Positions 8,210-17,319 of a DNA stretch of 64,000 nucleotides are shown one piece after another. Positions within the stretch are counted from its first letter, which is position 1. The number at the start of each line of letters is the position of its first letter. The position numbers and the translations under genes are program-made. Below the pieces are notes generated by a model. The model made no database searches, was not told where the DNA came from, and was given only the letters and a program-made list of their open reading frames with translations. The DNA is from an uncultured Mobilibacterium sp. (GTDB taxonomy: Bacteria > Bacillota > Clostridia > Peptostreptococcales > Anaerovoracaceae): NCBI GenBank assembly GCA_947254375.1, contig CAMYCF010000004.1:21841-85840 (forward strand), written 5' to 3'.

Positions 8210-9348
8210 TTGCACCTTTTTCTTCTTTTGCATCCTGCATCAGCTTAGCTTTTACGAAGACGTCGAGGTCTCCGTCCATTACCGCGGAGATGTTGCCGAC
8301 CTCCGCCGACGTCCTGTGGTCTTTTACCATGGTATACGGCTGGAAAACGTATGAGCGTATCTGCGATCCCCACGTCACCATTCCCATATCTCCCTTGAGT
8401 TCGCTGAGGCTTTCCTTGTGCTGCTCTTCGGCTAACTGTTTCAGTTTCGACGCCAATATGCGCATTGCCATTTCCTTGTTGTGGAACTGCGAGCGCTCGT
8501 TCTGGCACGTTACGACTATGTTGGTCGGAAGGTGCGTTATTCTTATCGCGGAGTCCGTCGTATTTACGGATTGACCGCCCGCACCGCTGCTCCTGTATGT
8601 GTCCACTTTGATGTCTTCAGGCGATATCTCGACCTCATCCGCCTCTCCCGTTTCCGGGACGACTTCCACCGCGGCAAAAGACGTCTGCCTCTTGCCCGCC
8701 GAGTTGAACGGTGATATCCTGACGAGCCTGTGGACTCCGTGCTCGCTCTTGAGATAGCCGTACGCGTTTTCTCCTTCGACGACTACCGTGGCGCTTTTGA
8801 TCCCCGCGAGCGTGTCGTCCTGTACGTCTACCACCTTGGCCTTGAAGCCCTTCTTGTCGCAGAACCGCAGGTACATCCGAAGCAGCATCTCCGCCCAGTC
8901 CATAGCATCGACGCCGCCCGTCCCCGCGTGTATGCTCAGGATCGCGTCGCTTCCGTCGTATTCACCCGAAAGGAGCGTGTCGATCTCAAAATCGTCCGCT
9001 TTTTCTTCTATCACATCGAGCTGTTTTTCAAGCGCGTCGATCTCGTCCGAGACGGAATCTTCTCCGCTATCAGAGCTTTCCTCTTCGATCATCTCGAGCA
9101 TGACTTCCGCATCTTCTATCGAAGATGTCAGCGAGTCGTAAGCAGCAAGCCTGTTCTCAAGGGATTTCTTTTCCTTCAGGATCTCAGCCGCTTTCGAGGG
9201 GTCGTTCCAAAAACCTTCGGCTTCGACCTCTTTATTCATATCTTCGATCTGTTTTCTCAGAGCAACGGGGTCAAAGAGACCCTCCGAGTTCCGTCACCTT
9301 TTCGCTTACCGCTGAAACGCGTTGTTTTATATCGGTCATACTGAGCAT
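8202..9348 (-). CDS. prfB: Peptide chain release factor 2 (RF2), programmed +1 frameshift
   Basis: RF2 recognises UGA and UAA stop codons and triggers peptide release. The main frame holds the SPF anticodon-like tripeptide (VRISPFNS), the catalytic GGQ loop (SSGAGGQSVN) and the usual C-terminus. The gene starts in another frame: ATG 9348 encodes 25 residues beginning MLSMTDIKQRV and reaches an in-frame TGA at 9271-9273 in the context CTT TGA C. Skipping one base continues as DPVALRKQIEDMNKE. The full product is about 381 residues. Ribosome binding site AGAGGTG precedes the ATG. The HAD phosphatase gene overlaps its 3' end. Confidence 0.96.
9271..9285 (-). promoter_or_regulatory. prfB programmed +1 frameshift site
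   Basis: The minus strand reads GGAGGG, TCT, then CTT TGA C: an internal Shine-Dalgarno-like sequence three bases upstream of the slippery CTT and a poorly terminating TGA-C. This is the classic RF2 autoregulatory element: low RF2 slows termination at the UGA and promotes the +1 shift that makes full-length RF2. Confidence 0.95.
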
Positions 9349-9441
9349 TTTTACACCTCTCCTAAAAATCGCATAAGTTGCCGGTCCGGTACCGCGCCGC
9401 GGATCCGCAGTGGGTTCCGTGCATCGGCGCGACACCCGTTT

Positions 9442-12195
9442 TTACTGATTTTTACCGCAGCAGTTCTTGTACTTTTTGCCCGAACCGCAAGGGCAAGGAT
9501 CGTTCCTGCCGATCTTCGGGTGGTCCCTTTTTACCGGGGCCTGCTTCTCAGGCTCTGCCGCTTCCGCTCTTCCGCCTCCTGCCGGACCCGACGGACCTGC
9601 GCTTCCGTCATCCGTGTATTCGGCTTTCGAAGCTCTTTCGGACGACGACGCTCTCCTTCTTTCCGTCTTGGTCTCGACCGTGACGTTGTAGCAGTATCTT
9701 ACCGTGTCTTCACGGATGTCAGCTATCATCTCGTCGAACATCGCGAATCCTTCGGATGCGTATGCGACGGCCGGATCCTGCTGACCGAGGGCTCGAAGTC
9801 CGATACCGCTCTTCAGCTGATCCATGGCGTCGATGTGGTCCATCCACCTGTTGTCTACGACTCTGAGGAGGATCATTCGCTCGACTTCACGCATGTGCTC
9901 CGTGCCGATCTCGTTCTCTTTCTCTTCGTAGAGTTCCCTCAGGATGTCCTTGCACTTGTCCTTGAGCGAAACGGCGGACATATCCATGAGCTCCTCTTCG
10001 GTGATGCTGAAGCGCTCTTTGAATTTCGGAACTATCCTGGAGATGTCTTCCACCATAGAGTCGATGTCCCACTCTTCCGGATACTTCGATTCCATGGTCA
10101 CCGGATCTATTATACCGTCGACGAGCTCGCCCGCCATGCCCTCTATGTACTCTTTTAGGTTCTCGCCGTCGAGGACCATTTTTCTCTGTCCGTAAATTAT
10201 CTCCCTCTGCTTGTTCATTACGTTGTCGTACTGGAGAACGTAGCGCCTTATTCCGAAGTTTTTACCCTCGACTTTCTTCTGTGCGCTCTCGATCTGTCTC
10301 GAAAGCATGCCCGCTTCTATCGCTTCGTCCTCTTCGATCCCGACCCTCTCGATCATGCGCTGTATGCGCTCGCCGCCGAAAAGTCTCATAAGATCGTCTT
10401 CCAAACTGATGAAGAACTGCGTGTCGCCCGGGTCGCCCTGTCTTCCGGAACGTCCGCGAAGCTGGTTGTCTATCCTTCGCGCTTCGTGCCTTTCCGTACC
10501 GATTATGCAGAGGCCGCCGAGGGCTTTTACTCTCTCCTGCTCTTCCTTTCTTTCCTCCGCATACTGACGGTGGAGCTCGTTGAACTTAGCTCTCGCCTCG
10601 TTCATTTCCGCATCGTCGGATTTCGAGAAGTTCGTGGCGAAGGAGATCTGCTCCGGCGTGTATCCGAGCTTTCTCATCTCTTTCTTCGCTTCGAATTCCG
10701 GATTTCCTCCGAGGATTATGTCCGTTCCTCTTCCTGCCATATTTGTCGCGATCGTTACCGCACCTTCGCGGCCCGCCTCTGCGACTATCTCAGCTTCCCG
10801 TTCGTGCTGCTTTGCGTTGAGCACGTTGTGTTTTATTCCTTTTTTCTTCAGCCTGTCGCTTATGAGCTCCGATATCTCGATCGATATCGTACCTACGAGG
10901 ACCGGCTGTCCCGTTGCGTGCGCCTCCGCGACCTTGTCGGCTATCGCCTTATATTTACCGCGCTGCTTTACGAAAACGGCATCGTCTTTATCGTCTCTGA
11001 TGATCGGTTTATTGGTAGGTATGACGACTACGTCCATGTTGTAGATGTCGGTGAACTCGTCTTCTTCCGTCTTCGCGGTACCCGTCATTCCCGAAAGCTT
11101 GTCGTACATGCGGAAATAGTTCTGCAGCGTTATCGTCGCGAGCGTCTTCGATTCCGCCCTTACCTTCAGGCCTTCCTTCGCTTCGATCGCCTGGTGGAGT
11201 CCGTTGCTGAACCTTCTTCCGTACATGATACGGCCCGTGAACTCATCGACGATCAGTATCTCGCCGTCTCTGACGATGTAGTCGATATCGCGGTGCATTA
11301 TGTTGTTCGCACGGAGCGCCTGCATAACATAGTGGTTCAGTTCCATGTTGTCCGGATCGGAGAAGTTTTCTATCCCGAAATACGCCTCCGCCTGTTTGAC
11401 ACCTTCGTCCGTGAGCGAGATCTGCTTTTCTTTTTCCTCTATCTCAAAATCGTCGTCGACTTTGAGCATGCGCACGAAGCTGTTCGCCCTCCTGTACATA
11501 TCGCTCGAATCGACGCCCTGCCCGGAAATGATGAGCGGCGTCCTCGCCTCGTCGATGAGTATGGAGTCGACCTCGTCGATGATAGCGTAGTGGAGTCCTC
11601 TTTGGATAAGCTCCTCCTTGTACGTGACCATGTTGTCGCGCAGGTAGTCGAAACCGAACTCGCTGTTCGTTCCGTATGTTATGTCCGCCTGATATGCGGC
11701 CACCCTTTCGTCGCCTTCCATGTCGTTGACGACGCAGCCGACGGTGAGCCCGAGGAATGTATAGAGTTTTCCCATCCACTCCGCGTCACGTTTTGCCAAG
11801 TAGTCGTTGACCGTTATTACATGTACGCCCTTCCCTTCGAGAGCGTTCGTATATGCGGCGAGCGTCGCCACCAAAGTCTTTCCTTCACCTGTCTTCATCT
11901 CGGCGATACGGCCCTGATGAAGTACGACTCCGCCGATGAGCTGGACCTTGAAGTGCTTCATGCCCAGGCTCCTCACGGCGCCTTCTCTGCAAACGGCAAA
12001 AGCTTCCGGCAGTATGTCGTCCACCGTCTCGCCGTTTTGAAGCCGTCCCTTGAATTCCTCCGTCTTCGCCCTGAGTTCATCGTCGGAAAGCTTCTGCATA
12101 TCTTCATCGAGAGCTTCTATCGCATCCGCGATCTTCTCTATCTTCGCGACTTCTTTTTTATTGAGGTCTCCGAAGATCTTCTCCATAAATCCCAT
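9442..12195 (-). CDS. secA: Preprotein translocase ATPase SecA
   Basis: This 917-residue protein is the cytosolic and membrane-associated motor that pushes unfolded secretory proteins through SecYEG. Visible features in order are Walker A MKTGEGKTLVATL near residue 100, the DEVDSILIDEARTPLI Walker B region near 210, the preprotein-crosslinking region, the GRAGRQGD-like helicase motif (RGRSGRQGDPG), and a long helical scaffold. The C-terminal zinc-binding tail is NDPCPCGSGKKYKNCCG. The start is supported by AGGAGA eight bases before ATG. It lies downstream of the CNNM gene and 93 bases upstream of prfB; a prfB-secA neighbourhood is common in Firmicutes. Confidence 0.97.
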   Translation of the reverse strand: MGFMEKIFGDLNKKEVAKIEKIADAIEALDEDMQKLSDDELRAKTEEFKGRLQNGETVDDILPEAFAVCREGAVRSLGMKHFKVQLIGGVVLHQGRIAEMKTGEGKTLVATLAAYTNALEGKGVHVITVNDYLAKRDAEWMGKLYTFLGLTVGCVVNDMEGDERVAAYQADITYGTNSEFGFDYLRDNMVTYKEELIQRGLHYAIIDEVDSILIDEARTPLIISGQGVDSSDMYRRANSFVRMLKVDDDFEIEEKEKQISLTDEGVKQAEAYFGIENFSDPDNMELNHYVMQALRANNIMHRDIDYIVRDGEILIVDEFTGRIMYGRRFSNGLHQAIEAKEGLKVRAESKTLATITLQNYFRMYDKLSGMTGTAKTEEDEFTDIYNMDVVVIPTNKPIIRDDKDDAVFVKQRGKYKAIADKVAEAHATGQPVLVGTISIEISELISDRLKKKGIKHNVLNAKQHEREAEIVAEAGREGAVTIATNMAGRGTDIILGGNPEFEAKKEMRKLGYTPEQISFATNFSKSDDAEMNEARAKFNELHRQYAEERKEEQERVKALGGLCIIGTERHEARRIDNQLRGRSGRQGDPGDTQFFISLEDDLMRLFGGERIQRMIERVGIEEDEAIEAGMLSRQIESAQKKVEGKNFGIRRYVLQYDNVMNKQREIIYGQRKMVLDGENLKEYIEGMAGELVDGIIDPVTMESKYPEEWDIDSMVEDISRIVPKFKERFSITEEELMDMSAVSLKDKCKDILRELYEEKENEIGTEHMREVERMILLRVVDNRWMDHIDAMDQLKSGIGLRALGQQDPAVAYASEGFAMFDEMIADIREDTVRYCYNVTVETKTERRRASSSERASKAEYTDDGSAGPSGPAGGGRAEAAEPEKQAPVKRDHPKIGRNDPCPCGSGKKYKNCCGKNQ

Positions 12196-12306
12196 TTATA
12201 ATTTCTCCTTTCAAAAGGCATTTTTCTTTGGCTCTCGCCGATACCCTTTTTTATAAAAATCTTTTATAAAAGCCGCCCCTTTCGAGGCACGCTCCCCTGC
12301 TAAAAA

Positions 12307-13566
12307 TCATTCGTCCTCTTCTTCCGGCCTGTTCTCGACCTTGATGCTCGTCATGAGCGCCCGCTTGTCGTCGGCCTTCGTGACGCGGACGAAGAAACGC
12401 TTGTGCTTCGAGTCGCAGGTAAAAGTATCGCCGACCTTCGGCAGTCTGTCGAGCTCGATCATGACCCAGCCGTTTATCGTCGTGGCGTCGATGTCGATGT
12501 CCTCGCCGAACATCTCGAAAAACTTCTCGACATTTGCCGCCCCGGACGCCATGTACGTCCCGTCGTATCTCTTCGTGACGTCGCGCATCTCGACCGCATC
12601 GTGCTCGTCGTATATCTTCCCTACGAGTTCTTCGATTATGTCCTCCATGGTGACGAGGCCGGTGGTGCCGCCGTATTCGTCGACGATGATCGCTATGTGC
12701 GTCTTTTTTGCCTGCATCTTCTTTAGCAGGACAGCCGCTTTTATCGACTCCGCAACATAGGCGACCGGCTTGATATGGTCTTCGATCGCATCGCCGTCCG
12801 CGATGACCTTGTTGTGGAAGTCCTTCTGATTGAGCACGCCGACTATGTTGTCGATGTCATCCTCGTAGACCGGCAGCCTCGAAAGGCCGCTCTCCTTAAA
12901 GATCTCCTGTATGTCGTCGTTCGAAGTCCCGAGCTCTATCGCGACGATATCCACCCTCGGCGTTATTACGTCGATCGCCTCGAGGTCGTCGAACTCTATC
13001 GCGTTCGTTATGAGCACGCTCTGTTCCTCGCCGATGCTCCCGTCAGCCTTTGCGTCCTGGATGATCGTTATGAGGTCGTCCTCCGTATACGCCGGGCCTT
13101 CCTTCTCCTTCAGAATGTAGACAATGAATTTTTTCCACAGCGAGAACAGGAAGTTCAGCGGCGCGAAAAGATACATCAGCGCATTTATCAGCGGCGCGAA
13201 CGCGAGAGCTATCGGCTCCGCCTTTTCTTTGGCTATGTTCTTCGGCGAGACCTCCCCGAAGATGAGGACGAGCACCGTGACGACTATGGTCGCTATCGTG
13301 GCGCCGCTCCTCCCGTAAAGGCTTATGAAAAAGACGGTCGCGATCGCCGTGAGCGCGATGTTCGCGATGTTGTTCCCGATCAGTATCGTGGAAAGAAGCT
13401 TGTCGTATTTCTCCTCGAGCGAAAGAACGAGCTTCGCGTTCTTGACGTCGTTCGAGACCATGTTTTTGATTTTTATCTTGTTTATCGACGTAAAAGCCGT
13501 TTCCGTGGCGGAAAAGTACGCCGATAAAATGAGCAGTCCTATCATGCTCAGGATATATGGCAGCAA
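12307..13566 (-). CDS. CNNM/CorC-type transmembrane CBS-domain protein (HlyC/CorC family)
   Basis: A 419-residue membrane protein with an N-terminal DUF21 (CNNM) domain of three to four helices over residues 1-170, including the SATETAFTSINK signature. It is followed by two CBS domains (ITPRVDIVAI to LLKKMQ, then THIAIIVDEYGGTTGLVTMEDIIEE) and a C-terminal CorC/HlyC domain. Members are linked to magnesium and cobalt efflux or homeostasis; the older name hemolysin is misleading. Translation appears to start at TTG (13566), six bases after AAGGAGG. It stands upstream of secA with 111 bases between and could be a single-gene unit. Confidence 0.92.
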   Translation of the reverse strand: MLPYILSMIGLLILSAYFSATETAFTSINKIKIKNMVSNDVKNAKLVLSLEEKYDKLLSTILIGNNIANIALTAIATVFFISLYGRSGATIATIVVTVLVLIFGEVSPKNIAKEKAEPIALAFAPLINALMYLFAPLNFLFSLWKKFIVYILKEKEGPAYTEDDLITIIQDAKADGSIGEEQSVLITNAIEFDDLEAIDVITPRVDIVAIELGTSNDDIQEIFKESGLSRLPVYEDDIDNIVGVLNQKDFHNKVIADGDAIEDHIKPVAYVAESIKAAVLLKKMQAKKTHIAIIVDEYGGTTGLVTMEDIIEELVGKIYDEHDAVEMRDVTKRYDGTYMASGAANVEKFFEMFGEDIDIDATTINGWVMIELDRLPKVGDTFTCDSKHKRFFVRVTKADDKRALMTSIKVENRPEEEDE

Positions 13567-13685
13567 GCGTTCCTCCTTTACTGTTTCTCCACATAACTAT
13601 ACAAAATACATTATACAATAAAAAGGCTTTGCTTTGTGTTCGTTGTAGGAAAATAATAGGAAATGAACGATAAAGTTAAGCAATA

Positions 13686-13738
13686 TTGTAAACTTATTTT
13701 CAACCATAGTTGACACTATCGCGGGGCAGTGCTATTAT
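13686..13738 (+). promoter_or_regulatory. bioY promoter with BirA-like operator
   Basis: The -35 TTGACA (13710-13715) and -10 TATTAT (13733-13738) are 17 bases apart. Overlapping the -35 is a spaced dyad, TTGTAAAC (13686-13693), 15 bases, GTTGACAC (13709-13716), which matches the layout of the Firmicute biotin operator bound by BirA (TTGTTAAC-like half-sites about 15 bases apart) with one imperfect half. Binding there would block RNA polymerase, giving biotin repression of the transporter. The promoter is seen directly; the operator is inference. Confidence 0.65.
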
Positions 13739-13778
13739 CGTTCCGTAAACAGAAAAAACATACACGCAGGAGGGTCAA

Positions 13779-14324
13779 ATGGGAGAGACAAAACAAGGAA
13801 GCAACGTTGCGGCTATGACACAGACGGCAATTTTTACCGCGCTTATCGCGGTATGCTCGTGGATATCGATACCGATCCCGGGAACATCGGTGCCGATCAA
13901 CCTGGCGACATTCGCCGTTATCCTTGCAGGCGCAGTGCTCGGACGTAAATACGGGACCGTTGCCGTCGCGATATTTCTGCTTCTCGGCGCGGTGGGCGCT
14001 CCGGTTTTCCACAGCTTCACAGGAGGCTTCGGCATCTTCGCCGGCCCTACGGGCGGATACCTGATAGGCTACCTGCCGCTCGCCTTCATGAGCGGGATAT
14101 ATAAGGATCACGCCGATAAAAAGTGGGTCTTCCCGGTAGTGACCGTCATCGGCGAGGTCATACTGTACATCCTCGGCACGCTCTGGTTCACAAAAGTCAC
14201 GGGCACGGCATTCGTCCCGGCCCTCGCGATGTGCGTCTTCCCGTTCATTCCGGGCGACATCGCAAAAATGATCGTCGCATATATCGTCGCGGGAAGACTT
14301 CGCAAGGCGGTCCCTGCAGTATAG
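13779..14324 (+). CDS. bioY: Biotin transporter BioY (ECF S component)
   Basis: A 181-residue integral membrane protein with about six hydrophobic helices, the substrate-binding S component of an energy-coupling-factor transporter that captures biotin. The N-terminal half carries ISIPIPGTSVPINLATFAVI and GGFGIFAGPTGGYLIGY, signature stretches of BioY, and FIPGDIAK is near the C-terminus. AGGAGG precedes the ATG. The ECF ATPases and T component are not nearby, so it probably uses shared ECF modules or works alone, as some BioY proteins do. The gene stands alone on the plus strand between its promoter and terminator. Its first 18 coding bases match those of the NSS transporter gene at 30089. 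Confidence 0.94.
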   Translation: MGETKQGSNVAAMTQTAIFTALIAVCSWISIPIPGTSVPINLATFAVILAGAVLGRKYGTVAVAIFLLLGAVGAPVFHSFTGGFGIFAGPTGGYLIGYLPLAFMSGIYKDHADKKWVFPVVTVIGEVILYILGTLWFTKVTGTAFVPALAMCVFPFIPGDIAKMIVAYIVAGRLRKAVPAV

Positions 14325-14361
14325 CGGTCCCCGCAATATAACAGGACGAACAGGATAAAAC

Positions 14362-14387
14362 AAAAGCGGGCACGAGCCCGCTTTTTT
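14362..14387. terminator. Bidirectional terminator between bioY and metQ
   Basis: GCGGGC-ACGA-GCCCGC stem-loop flanked by AAAA on the left and TTTTTT on the right. It ends bioY and, read on the minus strand, could also end metNIQ transcription. Confidence 0.9.
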
Positions 14388-14481
14388 GAGTGCCGCTCAC
14401 CGACATCTTTTATTTGTTTTTCCGCTGCGATCTGCCGCTTTTTATAACGTCGTCTCGCTTTTTTATGACGCTGCGCCGCTT

Positions 14482-15300
14482 CTATACCGCGACGACCGCT
14501 CCTTCGTATTTCCCCTTGATGAACTTCTTCGCTTCCGCGCTCTTGAGAGCTTTTACGAGAGCCTTCGTCTTCTTGGAATTTTTATCCTCTTTTCTTACCG
14601 CGATAACGTTTGCGAACTCCTTCGCCGCTTCGGAATCCTTGTCCTCGAACGCCAGCGAATCGCCGGCCTTGAGGTTTGCGCCGAGCGCGTAGTTGCCGTT
14701 GATGACTCCGACCGCGAGATCAGGAAGGCTGCGAGGGATGATCGCCGCATCGAGCTCTACGATATCGAGGTTTTTAGGGTTGTCGACGATGTCCGCTTTT
14801 GTCGCCTGCAGGCCGGCTCCCTTTTTGAGAGTTATGAGGCCCTGCTTCTGGAGGAGGAGAAGCGCTCTCGCCTCGTTCGTCGTGTCGTTTGGTACTCCGA
14901 CTTTGTCGCCCGCCGTCAGAGCGTCCAGGCTGCTCTTCGCTCCCTTATATATTCCGAGAGGCTCGTAGTGGATCTTCGCGACCGCTACCAGATCGGTCTT
15001 GTTCTTCTTATTATAGTCCTTGAGATACGGCGTGTGCTGGAAGTAGTTCGCGTCGATATCCCCGTCCGTCAGCGCCTGGTTCGGCTTTACATAGTCTTCG
15101 AACTCGACGACCTTGAGCTTGTATCCGTCCTTTTCGAGCTCTTTCGATACCGCCTTCAAGATCTCCGCGTGCGGCGAAGGCGATGCCCCGACTTTTATCA
15201 CGTTATCCTCTTTCTTTGCTCCGCACCCCGCTAAAAGCGCCGTCGAAAGTGCGAGTGTTGTTGCGATCACGATCGTTCTTTTTATAAAATTCTTTTTCAT
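14482..15300 (-). CDS. metQ: Methionine ABC transporter substrate-binding lipoprotein MetQ
   Basis: A 272-residue lipoprotein that captures D/L-methionine for the MetNI importer. The signal peptide ends in a lipobox LLAGC with the lipidated Cys at residue 26. The mature part begins with the NlpA/MetQ-family pattern VIKVGASPSPHAEIL, followed by FEDYVKPNQALTDGDIDANYFQHTPYL, which contributes to the ligand pocket. It is the last gene of metN-metI-metQ, 57 bases after metI. The whole operon is preceded by a methionine-rich leader-peptide attenuator, which supports methionine as the substrate. Confidence 0.95.
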   Translation of the reverse strand: MKKNFIKRTIVIATTLALSTALLAGCGAKKEDNVIKVGASPSPHAEILKAVSKELEKDGYKLKVVEFEDYVKPNQALTDGDIDANYFQHTPYLKDYNKKNKTDLVAVAKIHYEPLGIYKGAKSSLDALTAGDKVGVPNDTTNEARALLLLQKQGLITLKKGAGLQATKADIVDNPKNLDIVELDAAIIPRSLPDLAVGVINGNYALGANLKAGDSLAFEDKDSEAAKEFANVIAVRKEDKNSKKTKALVKALKSAEAKKFIKGKYEGAVVAV

Positions 15301-15357
15301 AGTCTTTCTCCTTTTCCGTAAAAACTTTTACCGTACTTCTGTATCCTTTTATATCCT

Positions 15358-16002
15358 TTATATCCTGTTGTCGACCTTCTGTGCGACCTTTGCGAATATC
15401 TCCTGTAAAATCTGAACAATAACCACCAATAAAATCACCGTTATCCACATTATCGCCGTTTCGTAGCGATAGAGCCCGTACTTGATCGCGAGATCTCCGA
15501 GTCCGCCGCCTCCGACGATACCGGCCATCGCCGAATATCCGAGGATCGTTATCGTGGCTACCGCGCCGCCGACGATTAGCGAAGGCTTGGCCTCGGCGAG
15601 CATGACTTTTGTGATTATCGTCATGTTCGAGGCTCCCATCGACTGCGCCGCTTCTATGACGCCCTTGTCGATCTCTTTTATAGAGGACTCGACCAGCCTG
15701 GCCACGAACGGCGCCGCCGCGATGACGAGGATAAATACCGTTGCCGACGTCCCGATGCCCGTTCCGATTATTTTTCTCACGTAAGGCATGAGCGCGATCA
15801 TGAGGATGAGGAACGGTACCGAGCGAATGACGTTTACGATGAATCCCATTACCTTGTTATACGCCGGATTCGGTTTTATGCCCTGCGCATCGGTGACCAC
15901 GAGTGAGATCCCGATCGGTATGCCTATCACTTCGGCGAGCAGGGTGGAGACGAGGGTCATGTACAGCGTCTGTAAGACCGCTTCCCAAAGCATTGCTCCC
16001 AT
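15358..16002 (-). CDS. metI: Methionine ABC transporter permease MetI
   Basis: A 214-residue membrane permease with five predicted helices that forms the channel of the methionine importer. The cytoplasmic coupling loop shows the EAA-type motif EAAQSMGASNMTIITKVMLAEAKP, where the ATPase MetN docks. The C-terminal helix is followed by a short basic tail. Its ATG immediately follows the metN stop codon (metN ends at 16003), so the two are translationally coupled. Confidence 0.95.
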   Translation of the reverse strand: MGAMLWEAVLQTLYMTLVSTLLAEVIGIPIGISLVVTDAQGIKPNPAYNKVMGFIVNVIRSVPFLILMIALMPYVRKIIGTGIGTSATVFILVIAAAPFVARLVESSIKEIDKGVIEAAQSMGASNMTIITKVMLAEAKPSLIVGGAVATITILGYSAMAGIVGGGGLGDLAIKYGLYRYETAIMWITVILLVVIVQILQEIFAKVAQKVDNRI

Positions 16003-17031
16003 CTATTCCACCTCCTCTTCAAGCTCGATAAATTCTATGTGGTTGTCTCTGAGGAACTTCTTCTGTTGTTCGCTTTTCTCTTCATCGTCCGAGAGGCAGA
16101 GGACCATTTGTCCCTTCTGACGCCCGTCGACGACCTGCATGTCGGCGTAAAATATGTTGACCGGCGCTCCCGTAGCCAGGATCATGTTCGCTATCCGAGG
16201 CTCGTAGGCTACAAAATCGTCGAACACCAGCCTGATCTTCTTGCTCTTCGAAACTTTGTAAAGTCCGTCGCTTTCGCCCCTTCCGTCCGGAAAAAAGAGC
16301 CTTCTCGCGGCCGCCGTTTTCGGCTTCGTAAAAACGTCTTCGACGTTTCCGCGCTCGGCGATCTCTCCATTCTCAATGATCGCCACCTTGTTGCAGATCT
16401 CCTTGATGACGCTCATCTCATGGGTGATGATCACTATCGTTATCCCGAACTTTTCGTTGATGTCCTTGAGGAGCGCGAGCAGCGATCTCGTCGTCTTCGG
16501 GTCGAGTGCGCTCGTCGCCTCGTCGCAGAGGAGCACCTTCGGATCCGAGGCCAGCGCCCTCGCGATCGCTACGCGCTGCTTCTGTCCTCCGGAAAGCTGT
16601 GAAGGGTAGGACCGCATTCGGTCGCCGAGCCCTACGACTTCAAGCAGTTCCTGCGCCCTCTTCGAAGCCTCCGCTTTCGGGACCTTCGCTATCTCGAGCG
16701 GGAAGCAGACGTTCCCGATCGCATCTCTCTGCATCAGCAGGTTGAACTGCTGGAAGATCATCGCGATCTTCCTCCTCTCGATGTTGAGCTCCTTCTGCCC
16801 GAGTGAGAGGAGCGACTTTCCGTCGAAGATGACCTCCCCTTCCGTAGGCGTTTCGAGAAGGTTCATGCACCGAACGAGGGTACTTTTACCGGCGCCGGAA
16901 AGACCGATTATGCCGTAGATGTCGCCTTTTTCGATATCGAGGGAAATGCCCCTCAGCGCGACGACCTTTCCGCCCTTGGTGTCGAACTCTTTTGTAATGC
17001 CCTGAAGGCTGATGATTTTATCCGTACTCAA
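16003..17031 (-). CDS. metN: Methionine ABC transporter ATP-binding protein MetN
   Basis: A 342-residue ATPase powering methionine uptake. Walker A is GLSGAGKST near residue 43, the ABC signature is LSGGQKQRVAIARAL, and Walker B is VLLCDEATSALDPKTT, with the switch His in ITHEMSVI. The last 80 residues form a NIL domain, the regulatory domain that binds methionine and gives trans-inhibition. Translation starts at TTG 17031 after GGAGGA. It is first in the operon, about 95 bases after the attenuator hairpin, so expression depends on readthrough of that terminator. Confidence 0.96.
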   Translation of the reverse strand: MSTDKIISLQGITKEFDTKGGKVVALRGISLDIEKGDIYGIIGLSGAGKSTLVRCMNLLETPTEGEVIFDGKSLLSLGQKELNIERRKIAMIFQQFNLLMQRDAIGNVCFPLEIAKVPKAEASKRAQELLEVVGLGDRMRSYPSQLSGGQKQRVAIARALASDPKVLLCDEATSALDPKTTRSLLALLKDINEKFGITIVIITHEMSVIKEICNKVAIIENGEIAERGNVEDVFTKPKTAAARRLFFPDGRGESDGLYKVSKSKKIRLVFDDFVAYEPRIANMILATGAPVNIFYADMQVVDGRQKGQMVLCLSDDEEKSEQQKKFLRDNHIEFIELEEEVE

Positions 17032-17048
17032 CGTGTCCTCCGTTCATT

Positions 17049-17111
17049 CTTTTTACCTCAGCACGCCTGCGCGTCAGGTATCCCGTTTTTTACCTCAGCG
17101 CGCCTGCGCGT
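17049..17111. repeat. Two 26-bp direct repeats before metN
   Basis: TTTTTACCTCAGC, A or G, CGCCTGCGCGTC occurs at 17049-17074 and again at 17086-17111, a 37-base period with one mismatch. In the transcript each unit contains GCGCAGGCGCGC, which can self-pair or pair between copies. The repeats lie between the attenuator and the metN ribosome binding site. Function unknown; they may be a simple duplication. Confidence 0.8.
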
Positions 17112-17125
17112 CGGACCTCTGCGAT

Positions 17126-17155
17126 AAAAAAAGAGCAGGCATCTAACGCCTGCTC
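17126..17155 (-). terminator. Attenuator terminator of the metNIQ leader
   Basis: On the minus-strand transcript GAGCAGGC, loop GUUAGAU, GCCUGCUC then seven U. The eight-base-pair perfect stem with U-tract is a textbook intrinsic terminator, placed between the leader ORF and metN where it would stop transcription of the transporter. The loop GUUAGAU is exactly complementary to AUCUAAC at 17201-17207, just after the leader stop codon, a possible antiterminator pairing. Confidence 0.9.
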
Positions 17156-17214
17156 GTGTGCTTTCATAAAAACGATCCGTAGATCTTCTCACCGCATAGT
17201 GTTAGATTGATTAC

Positions 17215-17280
17215 CTACTTAAGTTGAAGCATGCACATGCCCATCATATTCATTTCCATCATGCCGATATTTCCGAACAT
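17215..17280 (-). CDS. Methionine-rich leader peptide of metNIQ
   Basis: A 21-residue ORF begins at ATG 17280, eight bases after GAAAGGAG, and ends at TAG 17215. Methionine is at positions 1, 7, 8, 10, 12, 13, 15 and 17; the central stretch is MMEMNMMGMCM. It sits between a consensus promoter and an intrinsic terminator, ahead of a methionine importer. By analogy with Trp, His and Leu leader peptides, its likely role is regulatory: ribosomes stalled at Met codons when charged tRNA-Met is scarce would leave downstream RNA free to block the terminator. The ORF and its ribosome binding site are seen directly; the mechanism is inferred. No T-box or SAM-box sequence is visible in this leader. Confidence 0.85.
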   Translation of the reverse strand: MFGNIGMMEMNMMGMCMLQLK

Positions 17281-17319
17281 ATGCTGCTCTCCTTTCGTAG
17301 ATTTCAATCTGATGTGTGT

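Noticed and set aside
10486..12201. 571-codon plus-strand ORF
   Set aside because: Antisense shadow of secA; composition is typical of reverse-frame reading of a GC-rich gene.
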